NCBI GenBank assembly: GCA_030426355.1
Contig: JAUHYQ010000002.1
Span: 496,001 to 560,000 of the forward strand
DNA from: Gammaproteobacteria bacterium
Lineage (GTDB): Bacteria > Pseudomonadota > Gammaproteobacteria > Steroidobacterales > GCA-2729495
Length of the DNA stretch: 64,000 bases
Reading direction: 5' to 3'
Shown here: one piece after another, positions 42,273 through 50,604 of the stretch
Position numbering within the stretch: the first letter of the stretch is position 1
Layout of the letters: every line of letters begins with the position of its first letter
The notes under the pieces: generated by a model
Told to the model about the DNA's origin: nothing
Database searches by the model: none
What the model saw: the letters and a program-made list of their open reading frames with translations, nothing else
Made by a program: the position numbers and the translations under genes

Positions 42273-42656
42273 ATGCGCTCAACCATGTTACAAAATTTCG
42301 TCGTCAGACTGGTCTCGCTCTCGCTTTTGAGTCTAGGCCTGCTGCAGACGTCCGGCGCTGCAATGATTGGCACTCAGCAAGGCATACAAAGCGGGGCGCA
42401 GGCTGCGCGTATCGTGCGTATAGAGACTATTCTCGCACGAGATGATGTTGCCCGGCAGTTGGTCGCGTTTGGCGTAGACCCGCTGGCAGTTCAATCGCGA
42501 GTTGCCAACCTTACAGATGCCGAATTGCTTGTGCTGGAAGGTAAGCTTGACAAGCAAGTTGCCGGCGCAGGCGTGATCGGTGTCATCGGTGTCGTATTCC
42601 TGGTGTTGATTATTCTGGAATTCGTGGGCGTTACGGACATATTTAAAAGAGTGTAA
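42273..42656 (+). CDS. PA2779 family small membrane protein
   Basis: Signal-like N-terminus; RIVRIETILARDDVARQLVAFGVDPLAVQSRVANLTDAELLVLEGKLD; C-terminal TM. Confidence 0.8.
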   Translation: MRSTMLQNFVVRLVSLSLLSLGLLQTSGAAMIGTQQGIQSGAQAARIVRIETILARDDVARQLVAFGVDPLAVQSRVANLTDAELLVLEGKLDKQVAGAGVIGVIGVVFLVLIILEFVGVTDIFKRV

Positions 42657-43636
42657 TGGCAGTCGGTGCCTCGCAGTTGACCAACTATTCAAAAAGGTTT
42701 GCGCAAATAGCGGCTCTTTTAATTTTTTTAATTCTGACGGGGTGCAGCATTATACCGCCAGTGCTCAGTGACTATGGGCCATCACCCAGCCCGCTCGAAC
42801 TGGTTGATACGCCCTTTTATTCGCAGCAGGAATTCCAGTGTGGGCCCGCGGCCTTGATGACCGTATTAACGGCGAGTGGGGTTGAGACTACGCTGGCTGA
42901 CGTGTCGAGGCAGGTCTATCTTCCAGCGCGTCAGGGCAGTTTACAAAGCGAAATGCTCGCGGCCTCACGGGCGGCTGAGCGAGTCCCCTATGTGCTTGTG
43001 CCCACGCTGTCCTCAATAACCGGCGAACTGGCGACGGGGCGACCTGTGCTGGTGTTGCTAAATCTGGGCGTTAGTTGGCTGCCTCGCTGGCACTATGCGG
43101 TAGTCGTCGGCGCGGATGCGGATCGCGAGCAAATCATTCTCCGTTCCGGTACCGATGAACGGCGAGTAATGGATGCATCCGTGTTTCTGCGTACCTGGAG
43201 GCGCAGCGATTTCTGGGCTGTGTCACTACTCAGGCCCGGAGAATTGCCCGCCAACCCCGACCGAAGCCGCTATATCGAAGCCGTCGCCGGGCTTGAACAA
43301 ACCGGGCATCCGCAGGCGGCGCGCGACGCCTGGCAGGCGGGGCTATCAATATGGCCCGATAACGCTGTCCTCATTTTTGGTCTGGCGAACGCGCAATACG
43401 CGCTCGGCAATCTCTCCGCTGCTGAGCTGCTTTATCTCGACATGCTGCGGGGCGATGCCGCATCCCTCATCGCGCGCAACAATCTGGCCATGACCTTGGT
43501 GGCGCAGGGTCGAAACAGGGACGCGCTTGAGCAAATCGATTCTGCATTGGAGCTTGCGGACGGCTCGCCGCTGCTGGAAGAGTTGCTGGACACGCAGCGC
43601 ATCATTCTGAGCGCGGTCAATGGCGCGTCGAACTAG
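42656..43636 (+). CDS. PA2778 family C39-like cysteine peptidase with TPR region
   Basis: LVDTPFYSQQEFQCGPAALMTVLTASGV (Gln/Cys motif), WHYAVVVG; TPR-like C-terminus; lipobox LTGCS. Confidence 0.85.
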   Translation: MAVGASQLTNYSKRFAQIAALLIFLILTGCSIIPPVLSDYGPSPSPLELVDTPFYSQQEFQCGPAALMTVLTASGVETTLADVSRQVYLPARQGSLQSEMLAASRAAERVPYVLVPTLSSITGELATGRPVLVLLNLGVSWLPRWHYAVVVGADADREQIILRSGTDERRVMDASVFLRTWRRSDFWAVSLLRPGELPANPDRSRYIEAVAGLEQTGHPQAARDAWQAGLSIWPDNAVLIFGLANAQYALGNLSAAELLYLDMLRGDAASLIARNNLAMTLVAQGRNRDALEQIDSALELADGSPLLEELLDTQRIILSAVNGASN

Positions 43637-43661
43637 AGGGGATCAATGTTGCATCTATATC

Positions 43662-43680
43662 TGTGCGTCAGCGTACAGAC
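43662..43680 (+). promoter_or_regulatory. Putative Crp/Fnr-type operator (site 3), upstream of a small lipoprotein
   Basis: TGTGCGTCAGCGTACAGAC. Confidence 0.6.
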
Positions 43681-43754
43681 TGTGCCTTGGCACAAATTGT
43701 AAATTTGCCAAAGTTAATGAAGAGAGGGTGACGCCTCACATAAGGACAAAAAAT

Positions 43755-43946
43755 ATGAAATGGCTGATGATAATACCGATAGCATTCCTCCTTCTGGCGT
43801 GTGAGCAGCAGGGGCCTCTGGAGCAAATCGGCGAAGAAATTGACGAGGCTGCCGAAGACATCAAGGCAGGCGGCGAAACAACCGGCAACAAGATCGATGA
43901 CGCATTTGACGACGTCCGAAAGAACGTCGAAGAGGCGGCTGACTAA
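43755..43946 (+). CDS. Small acidic lipoprotein
   Basis: MKWLMIIPIAFLLLACEQQGPLEQIGEEIDEAAEDIKAGGETTGNKIDDAFDDVRKNVEEAAD. Confidence 0.75.
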   Translation: MKWLMIIPIAFLLLACEQQGPLEQIGEEIDEAAEDIKAGGETTGNKIDDAFDDVRKNVEEAAD

Positions 43947-44013
43947 GCCGGTTTGATTTACCCTCGTGCGCTCCCCACCCCCACTTTTCACCCACAATGA
44001 GAGCGCACGGTTT

Positions 44014-44049
44014 AAAGCCCCCGGGATAGGATGTCCCGGGGGCTTTTTT
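44014..44049 (+). terminator. Rho-independent terminator
   Basis: AAAGCCCCCGGGA-taggatg-TCCCGGGGGCTTTTTT; long perfect stem with T tract, between convergent genes. Confidence 0.9.
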
Positions 44050-44097
44050 GTAAGGAACTTCATAAGTTTTTTGTGTGCGGCGATCTAAATCCGCGTG

Positions 44098-44784
44098 CTA
44101 TCCGAGTGTTCGATCGTACAATGCCTTGGAGGCCTGGTAGCAACTGCAGGAGGCTTTCTCCAGGCGGGTGCGATCCAGTATCTGGATTTCACCTCGGCTA
44201 TAGGCGAGGATTTTTCGCTGCTGCAATCGTCCCGCAGCATTGGTGATGCCCACGCGGCGGACGCCCAGCATTTGCGCCAGAAACTTGTGGGTGAGATGAA
44301 AGTCCCTGAAGTCTGCCCGGTCATGCGTCATGAGCAGCCAGCGGGCGAGCCTCAAGTCTATCGAGTGAAAGCTGATACAAGCGGCTGTGATCGCCAGCTG
44401 CCCTTGTAACACAAACACATAACGGTTCAATTGCTTTCGCCATGCGGGAAGGCGTTCGAGTTCGCGACGAAACGTTGCTGCGCTCATTTGCAGTGCGGTG
44501 CCAGGACCCTGCACCAGTGCCTCCATTGTAGGCGTGCGTACGTCAAGTAGCAGCGGCGTGCCCAGCATACCCTCATGCCCGATCAGTGCGAGCTCAAGAT
44601 TCGCATGGGGATCAACGGGCACTAGCTGGGATATAAAACAATCGAGCGGAAAGTAGACGTGCCGGATGCGTTGCTGCGGTTCATACAGCACGTCACCCAT
44701 GAGCAATTCGACTTCCCGACAGGCCGCACGCAGCTGACGCTGATTGCTGCTACTCAGTGTGTTTAACAATCGATTTCTTTGCAT
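44098..44784 (-). CDS. Crp/Fnr family transcriptional regulator (copy 1)
   Basis: RHVYFPLDCFISQLVPV; C-terminal HTH LTHKFLAQMLGVRRVGITNAAGRLQQRKILAYSRGEIQILDR. Confidence 0.87.
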   Translation of the reverse strand: MQRNRLLNTLSSSNQRQLRAACREVELLMGDVLYEPQQRIRHVYFPLDCFISQLVPVDPHANLELALIGHEGMLGTPLLLDVRTPTMEALVQGPGTALQMSAATFRRELERLPAWRKQLNRYVFVLQGQLAITAACISFHSIDLRLARWLLMTHDRADFRDFHLTHKFLAQMLGVRRVGITNAAGRLQQRKILAYSRGEIQILDRTRLEKASCSCYQASKALYDRTLG

Positions 44785-44911
44785 GACCCGATTTTCGGAC
44801 TTTTGCCGGAAAAGTCGGTGCTTTGGCGAACATATGGCGAAATCAGTGTGCTCGCCGATGCGCGCTCTGCACATGTCCTCGGTCGCTTAGGAAAGAAACC
44901 TCGTGATTAAA

Positions 44912-45637
44912 CTAAAGTTTGGTCTTTGGGATATCCATAAGTAGCCGGTCAAACTCCCGCTTGACCACGCTGTAGCATTCGCACACATGTGCCTCGAGTT
45001 TATGCCGGTCGAGCACTTTAATACGTCCTCGGCTGTATTCGATAATCCCTGATTTCTTCAAATTGCCAGCAGCCTCCGTGACCCCTTCGCGCCGCACGCC
45101 GAGCATATTGGCAATCAACTCCTGCGTCATGGTTAATTCATTGGATGGCAGGCGGTCGAGACTCAGGAGTAACCAGCGGCACAGCTGCTGATCCACGGAA
45201 TGATGTCTATTGCACACAGCGGTTTGTGACATCTGAGTGATCAGCGCCTGGGTGTACCGCAGCAACAGATGCATCGTGGGTCCGTAGCGATTGAATTCCT
45301 GTTTCAATTGCTGTGCCGGCAATCGGTAGCTAAACCCCTGACTCTGAACGACCGCACGGCTTGGTGTGGTCTCGCCGCCCATGAAAAGCGAAATGCCCAG
45401 AACTCCTTCGTTGCCAACAACGGCAATTTCCGCCGATGCGCCATCTTGCATGACGTACAAGAGCGATACGATGGAATCAGTCGGGAAGTAGACATGTTGC
45501 AGGTGCCCACCAGATTCGTAGAGCACTTGTCCGAGTTTCAATGGTGTCAGTTTCAGATGCGGGCTTATGCGCTCATAGTCGCTTGCAGGAAGGGCCGCCA
45601 GCAGGAGGTTTTGTTTAGGATCGGGCGGGTTTGCCAT
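44912..45637 (-). CDS. Crp/Fnr family transcriptional regulator (copy 2)
   Basis: QHVYFPTDSIVSLLYVMQDG; HTH MTQELIANMLGVRREGVTEAAGNLKKSGIIEYSRGRIKVLDR. Confidence 0.88.
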   Translation of the reverse strand: MANPPDPKQNLLLAALPASDYERISPHLKLTPLKLGQVLYESGGHLQHVYFPTDSIVSLLYVMQDGASAEIAVVGNEGVLGISLFMGGETTPSRAVVQSQGFSYRLPAQQLKQEFNRYGPTMHLLLRYTQALITQMSQTAVCNRHHSVDQQLCRWLLLSLDRLPSNELTMTQELIANMLGVRREGVTEAAGNLKKSGIIEYSRGRIKVLDRHKLEAHVCECYSVVKREFDRLLMDIPKTKL

Positions 45638-45737
45638 TTATGTGAACACCATGGTGAAAAAATGGCCTGAGCGGATTGGAATGATCGGGCTGCATCTGCC
45701 GCTCGGGTTGACTGTTGCGGTTTCAGTATAGGCCGAA

Positions 45738-45754
45738 GTGTGCGGTACCGCACC
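45738..45754. promoter_or_regulatory. Palindromic element in the divergent intergenic region (possible extra Crp/Fnr-type site)
   Basis: GTGCGGTACCGCAC (45740-45753) is a perfect 14-nt palindrome; reads as TGTGC-GGTACC-GCACC. Confidence 0.4.
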
Positions 45755-45784
45755 AAGTATGTGGCTTGACGGTTTACCAAGCAA

Positions 45785-45803
45785 AGTGCGCTGGCGTACA
45801 GAC
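45785..45803 (+). promoter_or_regulatory. Putative Crp/Fnr-type operator (site 4), upstream of the DUF4398 gene
   Basis: AGTGCGCTGGCGTACAGAC. Confidence 0.55.
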
Positions 45804-45865
45804 GGGCGTCGACTTCATGCGGACAATGTCCCTTTACAGATAACTGCTCACTCTGGAGTGCTGCA

Positions 45866-46267
45866 ATGCTTATATCGTTATTAATAAACCCGCGCCATCG
45901 ACTGTATGTGACAGCGGCTTGTACCGCGGTCATGTTGTTTTTGGCTGGCTGCGCAACCATGCCGACGGCGCCCACGGCCTCGCTTGAGGAGGCGAAAAGC
46001 GCAATTCGATCGGCTGAAAAAGAAGACGCGAGCCGCTATGCCATCGCGGAGTTGGATGAAGCGCGGCAGAAACTCATTCTGGCTGATAAGGCCGTTGTGT
46101 CTGAAGACATGATTCTGGCTGAGCGGCTTGCCCAAGAGTCCATCGTAACTGCGCAGCTTGCCGCCGCGAGGACCGAGGCGAAAAAAGCCGAAGCGGTTAA
46201 CGAAGAAATGAGTCGGGGTGCGGATGCCCTGATTGAAGAAATGCAACGGGTCGGAGATCAGCAATGA
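45866..46267 (+). CDS. DUF4398 domain lipoprotein
   Basis: LFLAGCATMPTAPTASLEEAKSAIRSAEKEDASRYAIAELDEARQKL. Confidence 0.82.
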   Translation: MLISLLINPRHRLYVTAACTAVMLFLAGCATMPTAPTASLEEAKSAIRSAEKEDASRYAIAELDEARQKLILADKAVVSEDMILAERLAQESIVTAQLAAARTEAKKAEAVNEEMSRGADALIEEMQRVGDQQ

Positions 46268-47184
46268 ACACAATTACTATCAAATATGCTCGCGAATGTT
46301 ATCGCGTCGCTGGAGTCATCGTCATTGCGGTAGTCGCTGCGTTCGCGGTTGCCAGCTGTGTAACAACGCCAAAGATGGCATCCGGCGCGGCTGAAGCGCG
46401 CGACAAACTGACGGTACTGCAATCAAATTCGAAGCTGGCCGATATGGCTCCCGTCGAGATCAGAGAAGCCGAGGCTTCCGTTTTGATTGCCGAGCAGCCG
46501 GTTGGCACCGATGCTGCATTGAGCAAGCACCGTGTGTACATGGCCGACCGCAAGGTTGAAATCGCGATGGCCAACGCGGCGACGCGCTACGCTGAAAGCC
46601 AACGCGCGGTCCTGAGTCAGAAGCGTGACCAGGTCCGTCTGGATGCCCGCACACGCGAGGCGGATAGAGCGAAGCGGCAAGCCGCAGAGTCAAAACTTGC
46701 GACCGAGGCCGCGCGCGTTGGAGCCGCCGCCGCGGCAGCCGATGCGGCAAGCAACAAGGCGGAAATGCAGCGGCAGATTGATCTGCTAAAGGCTGAAGCC
46801 ACAGACCGCGGTCTGGTGCTGACGCTTGGCGACGTGCTTTTTGCCACCGGTCGATCTGATCTGAAGTCGGGCGGAAACGGCACGCTCGACAAGCTCGTGG
46901 CGTTTCTTAACGAGTATCCCGATCGCAACGTTGCCATTGAAGGTCATACGGACGATGTAGGCAGCCTTGAAATGAACCAGACCTTGTCACAGCAGCGTGC
47001 AGATTCGGTCAAGAACTATTTATTGCAACAGGGTATCCAGCCCAGGCGATTGCTCGCTTCAGGCATGGGTGAGACCCAACCGATTGCGGACAACCTGTCC
47101 GCGAGTGGACGGCAGCAAAATCGTCGCGTTGAAGTGATCATTAAGAACCCGCCGTCGACTATTCCGACGGCCTCAACAAAATAA
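46264..47184 (+). CDS. OmpA family protein with DUF4398-like N-terminus
   Basis: GLVLTLGDVLFATGRSDL...NVAIEGHTDDVGSLEMNQTLSQQRADSVKNYLLQQGI. Confidence 0.9.
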   Translation: MNTITIKYARECYRVAGVIVIAVVAAFAVASCVTTPKMASGAAEARDKLTVLQSNSKLADMAPVEIREAEASVLIAEQPVGTDAALSKHRVYMADRKVEIAMANAATRYAESQRAVLSQKRDQVRLDARTREADRAKRQAAESKLATEAARVGAAAAAADAASNKAEMQRQIDLLKAEATDRGLVLTLGDVLFATGRSDLKSGGNGTLDKLVAFLNEYPDRNVAIEGHTDDVGSLEMNQTLSQQRADSVKNYLLQQGIQPRRLLASGMGETQPIADNLSASGRQQNRRVEVIIKNPPSTIPTASTK

Positions 47185-47209
47185 TCAGAAGGGCTGACGG
47201 GTACAAACC

Positions 47210-47737
47210 ATGATAAGCAAACAACTTGTAATCGGCGGTATTGTTGGCGCAATAGCGGTCACCGCTATTGGTGCGACGGCCGGCTACCGAATGCTCGATT
47301 CGGCGACCTACGCAGAAGTATTGTCCGCAAAGCCTGTGAACAAAACAGTGTTCGTTCCGCGTGAGGAGTGTCGTGACCAGGTCGTTTCTGTGCAGCGTCC
47401 AACCCAGGATCCCAATCAAATCGCCGGGACAATAGCAGGCGCTGTCGTTGGCGGCATTGTCGGCAGCAAGGTTGGCGGCGGTGACGGCAAGAAGGTCGCC
47501 ACGGTAGGTGGCGCTGTTGCGGGTGGTTATGCGGGCAAGAAGGTTCAGGAAGGCATGCAAGACAGGAATGTCGACCAGGTAAGTGAGCGCGTTTGCGAGA
47601 CGATGCAGGACAGCCGGCAGGAGCAGGTTGGTTACGACGTAACCTATCTGCTCGATGGGCAGCAAAGCACGATTCGCATGACCGACGATCCAGGCAGGCG
47701 CATCCGTATCGAGAACGGCAAGCCGGTTATCGAGTAA
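47210..47737 (+). CDS. Glycine-zipper 2TM domain protein
   Basis: IAGTIAGAVVGGIVGSKVGGGDGKKVATVGGAVAGGYAGKKVQ. Confidence 0.85.
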   Translation: MISKQLVIGGIVGAIAVTAIGATAGYRMLDSATYAEVLSAKPVNKTVFVPREECRDQVVSVQRPTQDPNQIAGTIAGAVVGGIVGSKVGGGDGKKVATVGGAVAGGYAGKKVQEGMQDRNVDQVSERVCETMQDSRQEQVGYDVTYLLDGQQSTIRMTDDPGRRIRIENGKPVIE

Positions 47738-47827
47738 AGCCTATTTAGGAAATAGCAAACCCAAATGATGTCAGGTCGCATGTGACGAGCTGAAGATTTC
47801 AGAGTATTTACATTGGAGTTAAACAAA

Positions 47828-48382
47828 ATGTACAACAAGAATAGAATGATCGTTCAATCCGCAGTCATAGCAATCGTTGTGATGAGTTCGCTAAATTTCG
47901 CGAACGCGGCGACCTCGGACGACCTCGACAAAGATTCCAGCCAGGCGCTGCAGACCCTTTATAAGACGCAGTCTATGGCCGAGACTCTTTCAAAGACTGC
48001 AAAGGCCGTGCTCGTGTTTCCGAATATTGTCAAGGCAGGTTTTGTCTTTGGCGGCAGTTATGGTGAAGGCGAATTGATCCAAAGCATGAAAGTCGTCGAT
48101 TACTACAACACCGTTGGTGGGTCCTGGGGCCTTCAGGCGGGCGCGCAGTCATACGGCTACGCGATTTTTCTTATGACGGACGAAGCGGTGTCCTACCTGA
48201 GAGAGTCCAAGGGCTGGGAAATCGGTGTCGGTCCGACAGTAGTCGTGGTGGACGAGGGTGTGGCAAAGAACCTATCGACATCTTCACTTCAGGAAGATGC
48301 CTATGCGTTTATTTTTAGTCAGCAAGGGTTAATGGCGGGCATAAGCATCGAAGGAACGAAGGTTTCAAAGATCGAACGTTAA
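47828..48382 (+). CDS. SYLF/YSC84 domain lipid-binding protein
   Basis: SKTAKAVLVFPNIVKAGFVFGGSYGEGEL...GSWGLQAGAQSYGYAIFLMTDEA. Confidence 0.88.
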   Translation: MYNKNRMIVQSAVIAIVVMSSLNFANAATSDDLDKDSSQALQTLYKTQSMAETLSKTAKAVLVFPNIVKAGFVFGGSYGEGELIQSMKVVDYYNTVGGSWGLQAGAQSYGYAIFLMTDEAVSYLRESKGWEIGVGPTVVVVDEGVAKNLSTSSLQEDAYAFIFSQQGLMAGISIEGTKVSKIER

Positions 48383-48464
48383 AAAAACCAATTTAGTTGA
48401 ACAGACATTAATACGCAGTCATTTAACTGCGAGAAATTTGCGGAATTATTTCAAGGGAAAGTTT

Positions 48465-48788
48465 ATGGAAACTCAAGCAACAGGTCCCGTCGTTGATGGT
48501 AACGGATTACAAGACGCCAAGACGCAGCGATCTATTACACAAAGGGTTGCAAGCTCTGCGCACGAATCTATTGATAGTGCATCAGGAAAAGCTGAGGAAA
48601 TTGAATCACAACTGCGTGCGGGCGCTGTAAAAGCAGGTGCAAAGCTCGAGGAATCGCAGGAGGCGACAATCGCGCAGGTTGAGGAGTCGCTCACAAAGCT
48701 TGGTTCTTTTGTTAAGGGCAGGCCCATTGCCGCGGCCGGTATTGCGTTCGCGGCGGGTGTGCTGGCGACGGTGTTACTGCGTCGATAA
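48465..48788 (+). CDS. YqjD/ElaB-like DUF883 membrane-anchored protein
   Basis: Helical N-terminus, C-terminal RPIAAAGIAFAAGVLATVLLRR anchor. Confidence 0.78.
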   Translation: METQATGPVVDGNGLQDAKTQRSITQRVASSAHESIDSASGKAEEIESQLRAGAVKAGAKLEESQEATIAQVEESLTKLGSFVKGRPIAAAGIAFAAGVLATVLLRR

Positions 48789-48804
48789 TTGATATAACCG
48801 ACTC

Positions 48805-49233
48805 ATGCATGCAACTACGGCAGCTAAGCCCGGTACAGCGAGTGACCAGGCGAGCATAGCGACACTCGTCGCCACTTGGATATCGGCGACGAGTGCGCGT
48901 ATTCGGATAACGACCGAGCTTGCGTTCGCTGAAGCCCGACTTGCGGCCATCAGCCTGACGCTGATGGTCCTGCTGGGAATGCTGTCCGCACTATTCCTGC
49001 TAGGCGCCTGGGCGCTTGTCGTGGCAGGGCTTGCAGCGGCAGTCGTTAAGCTCGGCGTTTCTTTATGGATCACTCTTTTGTCGCTGAGCCTGGTTCATGC
49101 GATCGGCGCATGGCTTTTGTGGCGCGGAGCAGTGCGGCTTAGCCGTTATCTCGAATTCGCGGCAACACGACAGCAATTCCAGCATGCGCAGGAGGCGGAT
49201 AATGACGTGGACAGCACAGCGACGTCTCGTTAA
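48805..49233 (+). CDS. Phage holin-like (YqjE-like, DUF1469) membrane protein
   Basis: Two TM hairpins (LTLMVLLGMLSALFLLGAWALVVAGLAAAVVKLGVSLWITLLSL); downstream of the YqjD-like gene. Confidence 0.72.
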   Translation: MHATTAAKPGTASDQASIATLVATWISATSARIRITTELAFAEARLAAISLTLMVLLGMLSALFLLGAWALVVAGLAAAVVKLGVSLWITLLSLSLVHAIGAWLLWRGAVRLSRYLEFAATRQQFQHAQEADNDVDSTATSR

Positions 49234-49489
49234 TTTGCTATCGGAACAGGCACACGATCAAAAACGTGAAGCCAAGCGTGTTCGCAATGCGCTGCACGAA
49301 TGGATGAGCAGCTATCTGGGCAGTCGTGAGGCACTGGTCTGGCTCTTCGCCATCGGCGCCTTGTCTGCCGCCGGTCGTTCTTCTGCGGCCGACAGCAGCA
49401 GCGCGCGACGTTTGTTAATTGCAGCCATCAATACGTCATTGCTGGCGTGGCAGCTGGTAAACCGCCAGTTTGTATTGAATAAAGTCTAA
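49202..49489 (+). CDS. YqjK-like small protein
   Basis: ATG at 49202 overlaps the upstream ORF; position after the YqjD/YqjE-like genes. Confidence 0.5.
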   Translation: MTWTAQRRLVNLLSEQAHDQKREAKRVRNALHEWMSSYLGSREALVWLFAIGALSAAGRSSAADSSSARRLLIAAINTSLLAWQLVNRQFVLNKV

Positions 49490-49586
49490 AAAAGGCTCCT
49501 TGAGTAGCTTCTTCGTCGGTTATTCGAGAGGTGCGGTGTTGTCGTCTGCCTGAGTCATGGATTAGTAAAGCATGATCCTCAAGTAT

Positions 49587-50153
49587 TTATACAGAATTCG
49601 CTGCTTCTTTAACGGCTTGTATATCTTCGGCTATCATCATTGCCTGTTCTGAACGCTTAATCGCTACAGAGGAATATCGGGCAGCAATGTCGGACACTTT
49701 TGCATGATCGATTGCGGCAAGTGCGCGAAGCGCTTTCTGTAAGCGAATAGCAACTTCGACGCACGAAGCCCCGTCGCGGGCAATTGACTGAAAGGCATCG
49801 CAAAACATGTCATCCAGCGATAGTTCAGGAACGCCTACGCGATCAAACTGAACATCGGTTTCGGCAGTACTAGCCGAAGGCGACAGCCAAAGGCTAAAAA
49901 GCCGCACGAGAACGCCAATAATCATGATCGCCGTACCCGGATCGTTGACACTCGTCGATAGAGCACGAGAACCTATTTCTGCCAACGCGATTAGGCCGAA
50001 CCGCGGGTCTTCGTCAAATGTTCGACTGCGACCAATTACAAACGCGGACGCGATAGCCGCTGAGTCGAGTTCAGCAGGGTCCCCGTCAACGCAACTTTCG
50101 AGACCAACGGCAGCGCCACCAAGGTGACGACCACCTTCGATGCCGAAGATCAA
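49587..50153 (-). pseudogene. 5'-truncated DUF2254-like protein (C-terminal part only)
   Basis: AFVIGRSRTFDEDPRFGLIALAEIGSRALSTSVNDPGTAIMIIGVL resembles the DUF2254 C-terminal half; the N-terminal TM half is missing and replaced by sequence antisense to another gene fragment. Confidence 0.6.
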
Positions 50154-50225
50154 AATTCAATCGAGATGCAGCGGGATGGCAGGCAGGCGATTCTGAATAA
50201 TCTTAAGAGCTATGTCGAAGGATAG
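50064..50225 (+). pseudogene. C-terminal fragment of an SRPBCC/AHSA1-like protein
   Basis: Frame ending at TAG 50223-50225 reads FSRVPVNATFETNGSATKVTTTFDAEDQNSIEMQRDGRQAILNNLKSYVEG*; in-frame TGA at 50061 just upstream. Confidence 0.5.
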
Positions 50226-50268
50226 CGCCTAACTTTGCTGCCCACGACTTTATTGCGTCGGCGTGCGA

Positions 50269-50290
50269 TGGTGCCCAGGAGAGGACTTGA
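50269..50290 (+). repeat. Direct repeat of the tRNA-Leu(CAG) 3' end; putative internal attachment site
   Basis: TGGTGCCCAGGAGAGGACTTGA, 22 nt identical to 55668-55689 and to 40564-40585. Confidence 0.8.
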
Positions 50291-50604
50291 GCCCACACGC
50301 TTCCCAGCTTCGCTGAGCGCCTGTAACCCTTTGATTTAAAAGGGTTTGAAATTTCCTGTTAGTTCAGGAAGTTACCTGAGTGTACCACCTGTTTGTTACC
50401 GAGCCGAGTCTTGGGTTTAGCTATACGTACAACGCCAAATTGGCTCAAGAGAACCCAATTACGCAAGATCTGCCCCAGAAATTCTAATTTCAATCAGTGA
50501 CTTGTCGATTGTTTGGAACATAACATGATATATACTCAACGGCAGTCGCAGGCAAAGTCTAGAAGAAATAATAAACGGACGCCTCATCGACAAATTCCCG
50601 TATT

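Larger units (their letters stand above)
40564..50290. mobile_element. Putative second, integrase-less 9.7-kb island (att at 40564 and 50269)
   Basis: Flanked by the same tRNA-Leu 3'-end direct repeats; stress/envelope cargo; truncated genes at the right boundary. Confidence 0.5.

Noticed and set aside
47191-47208. GGGCTGACGGGTACA just upstream of the glycine-zipper gene as a fifth operator
   Set aside because: Only the right half-site matches; GAC extension absent; too close to the start codon.
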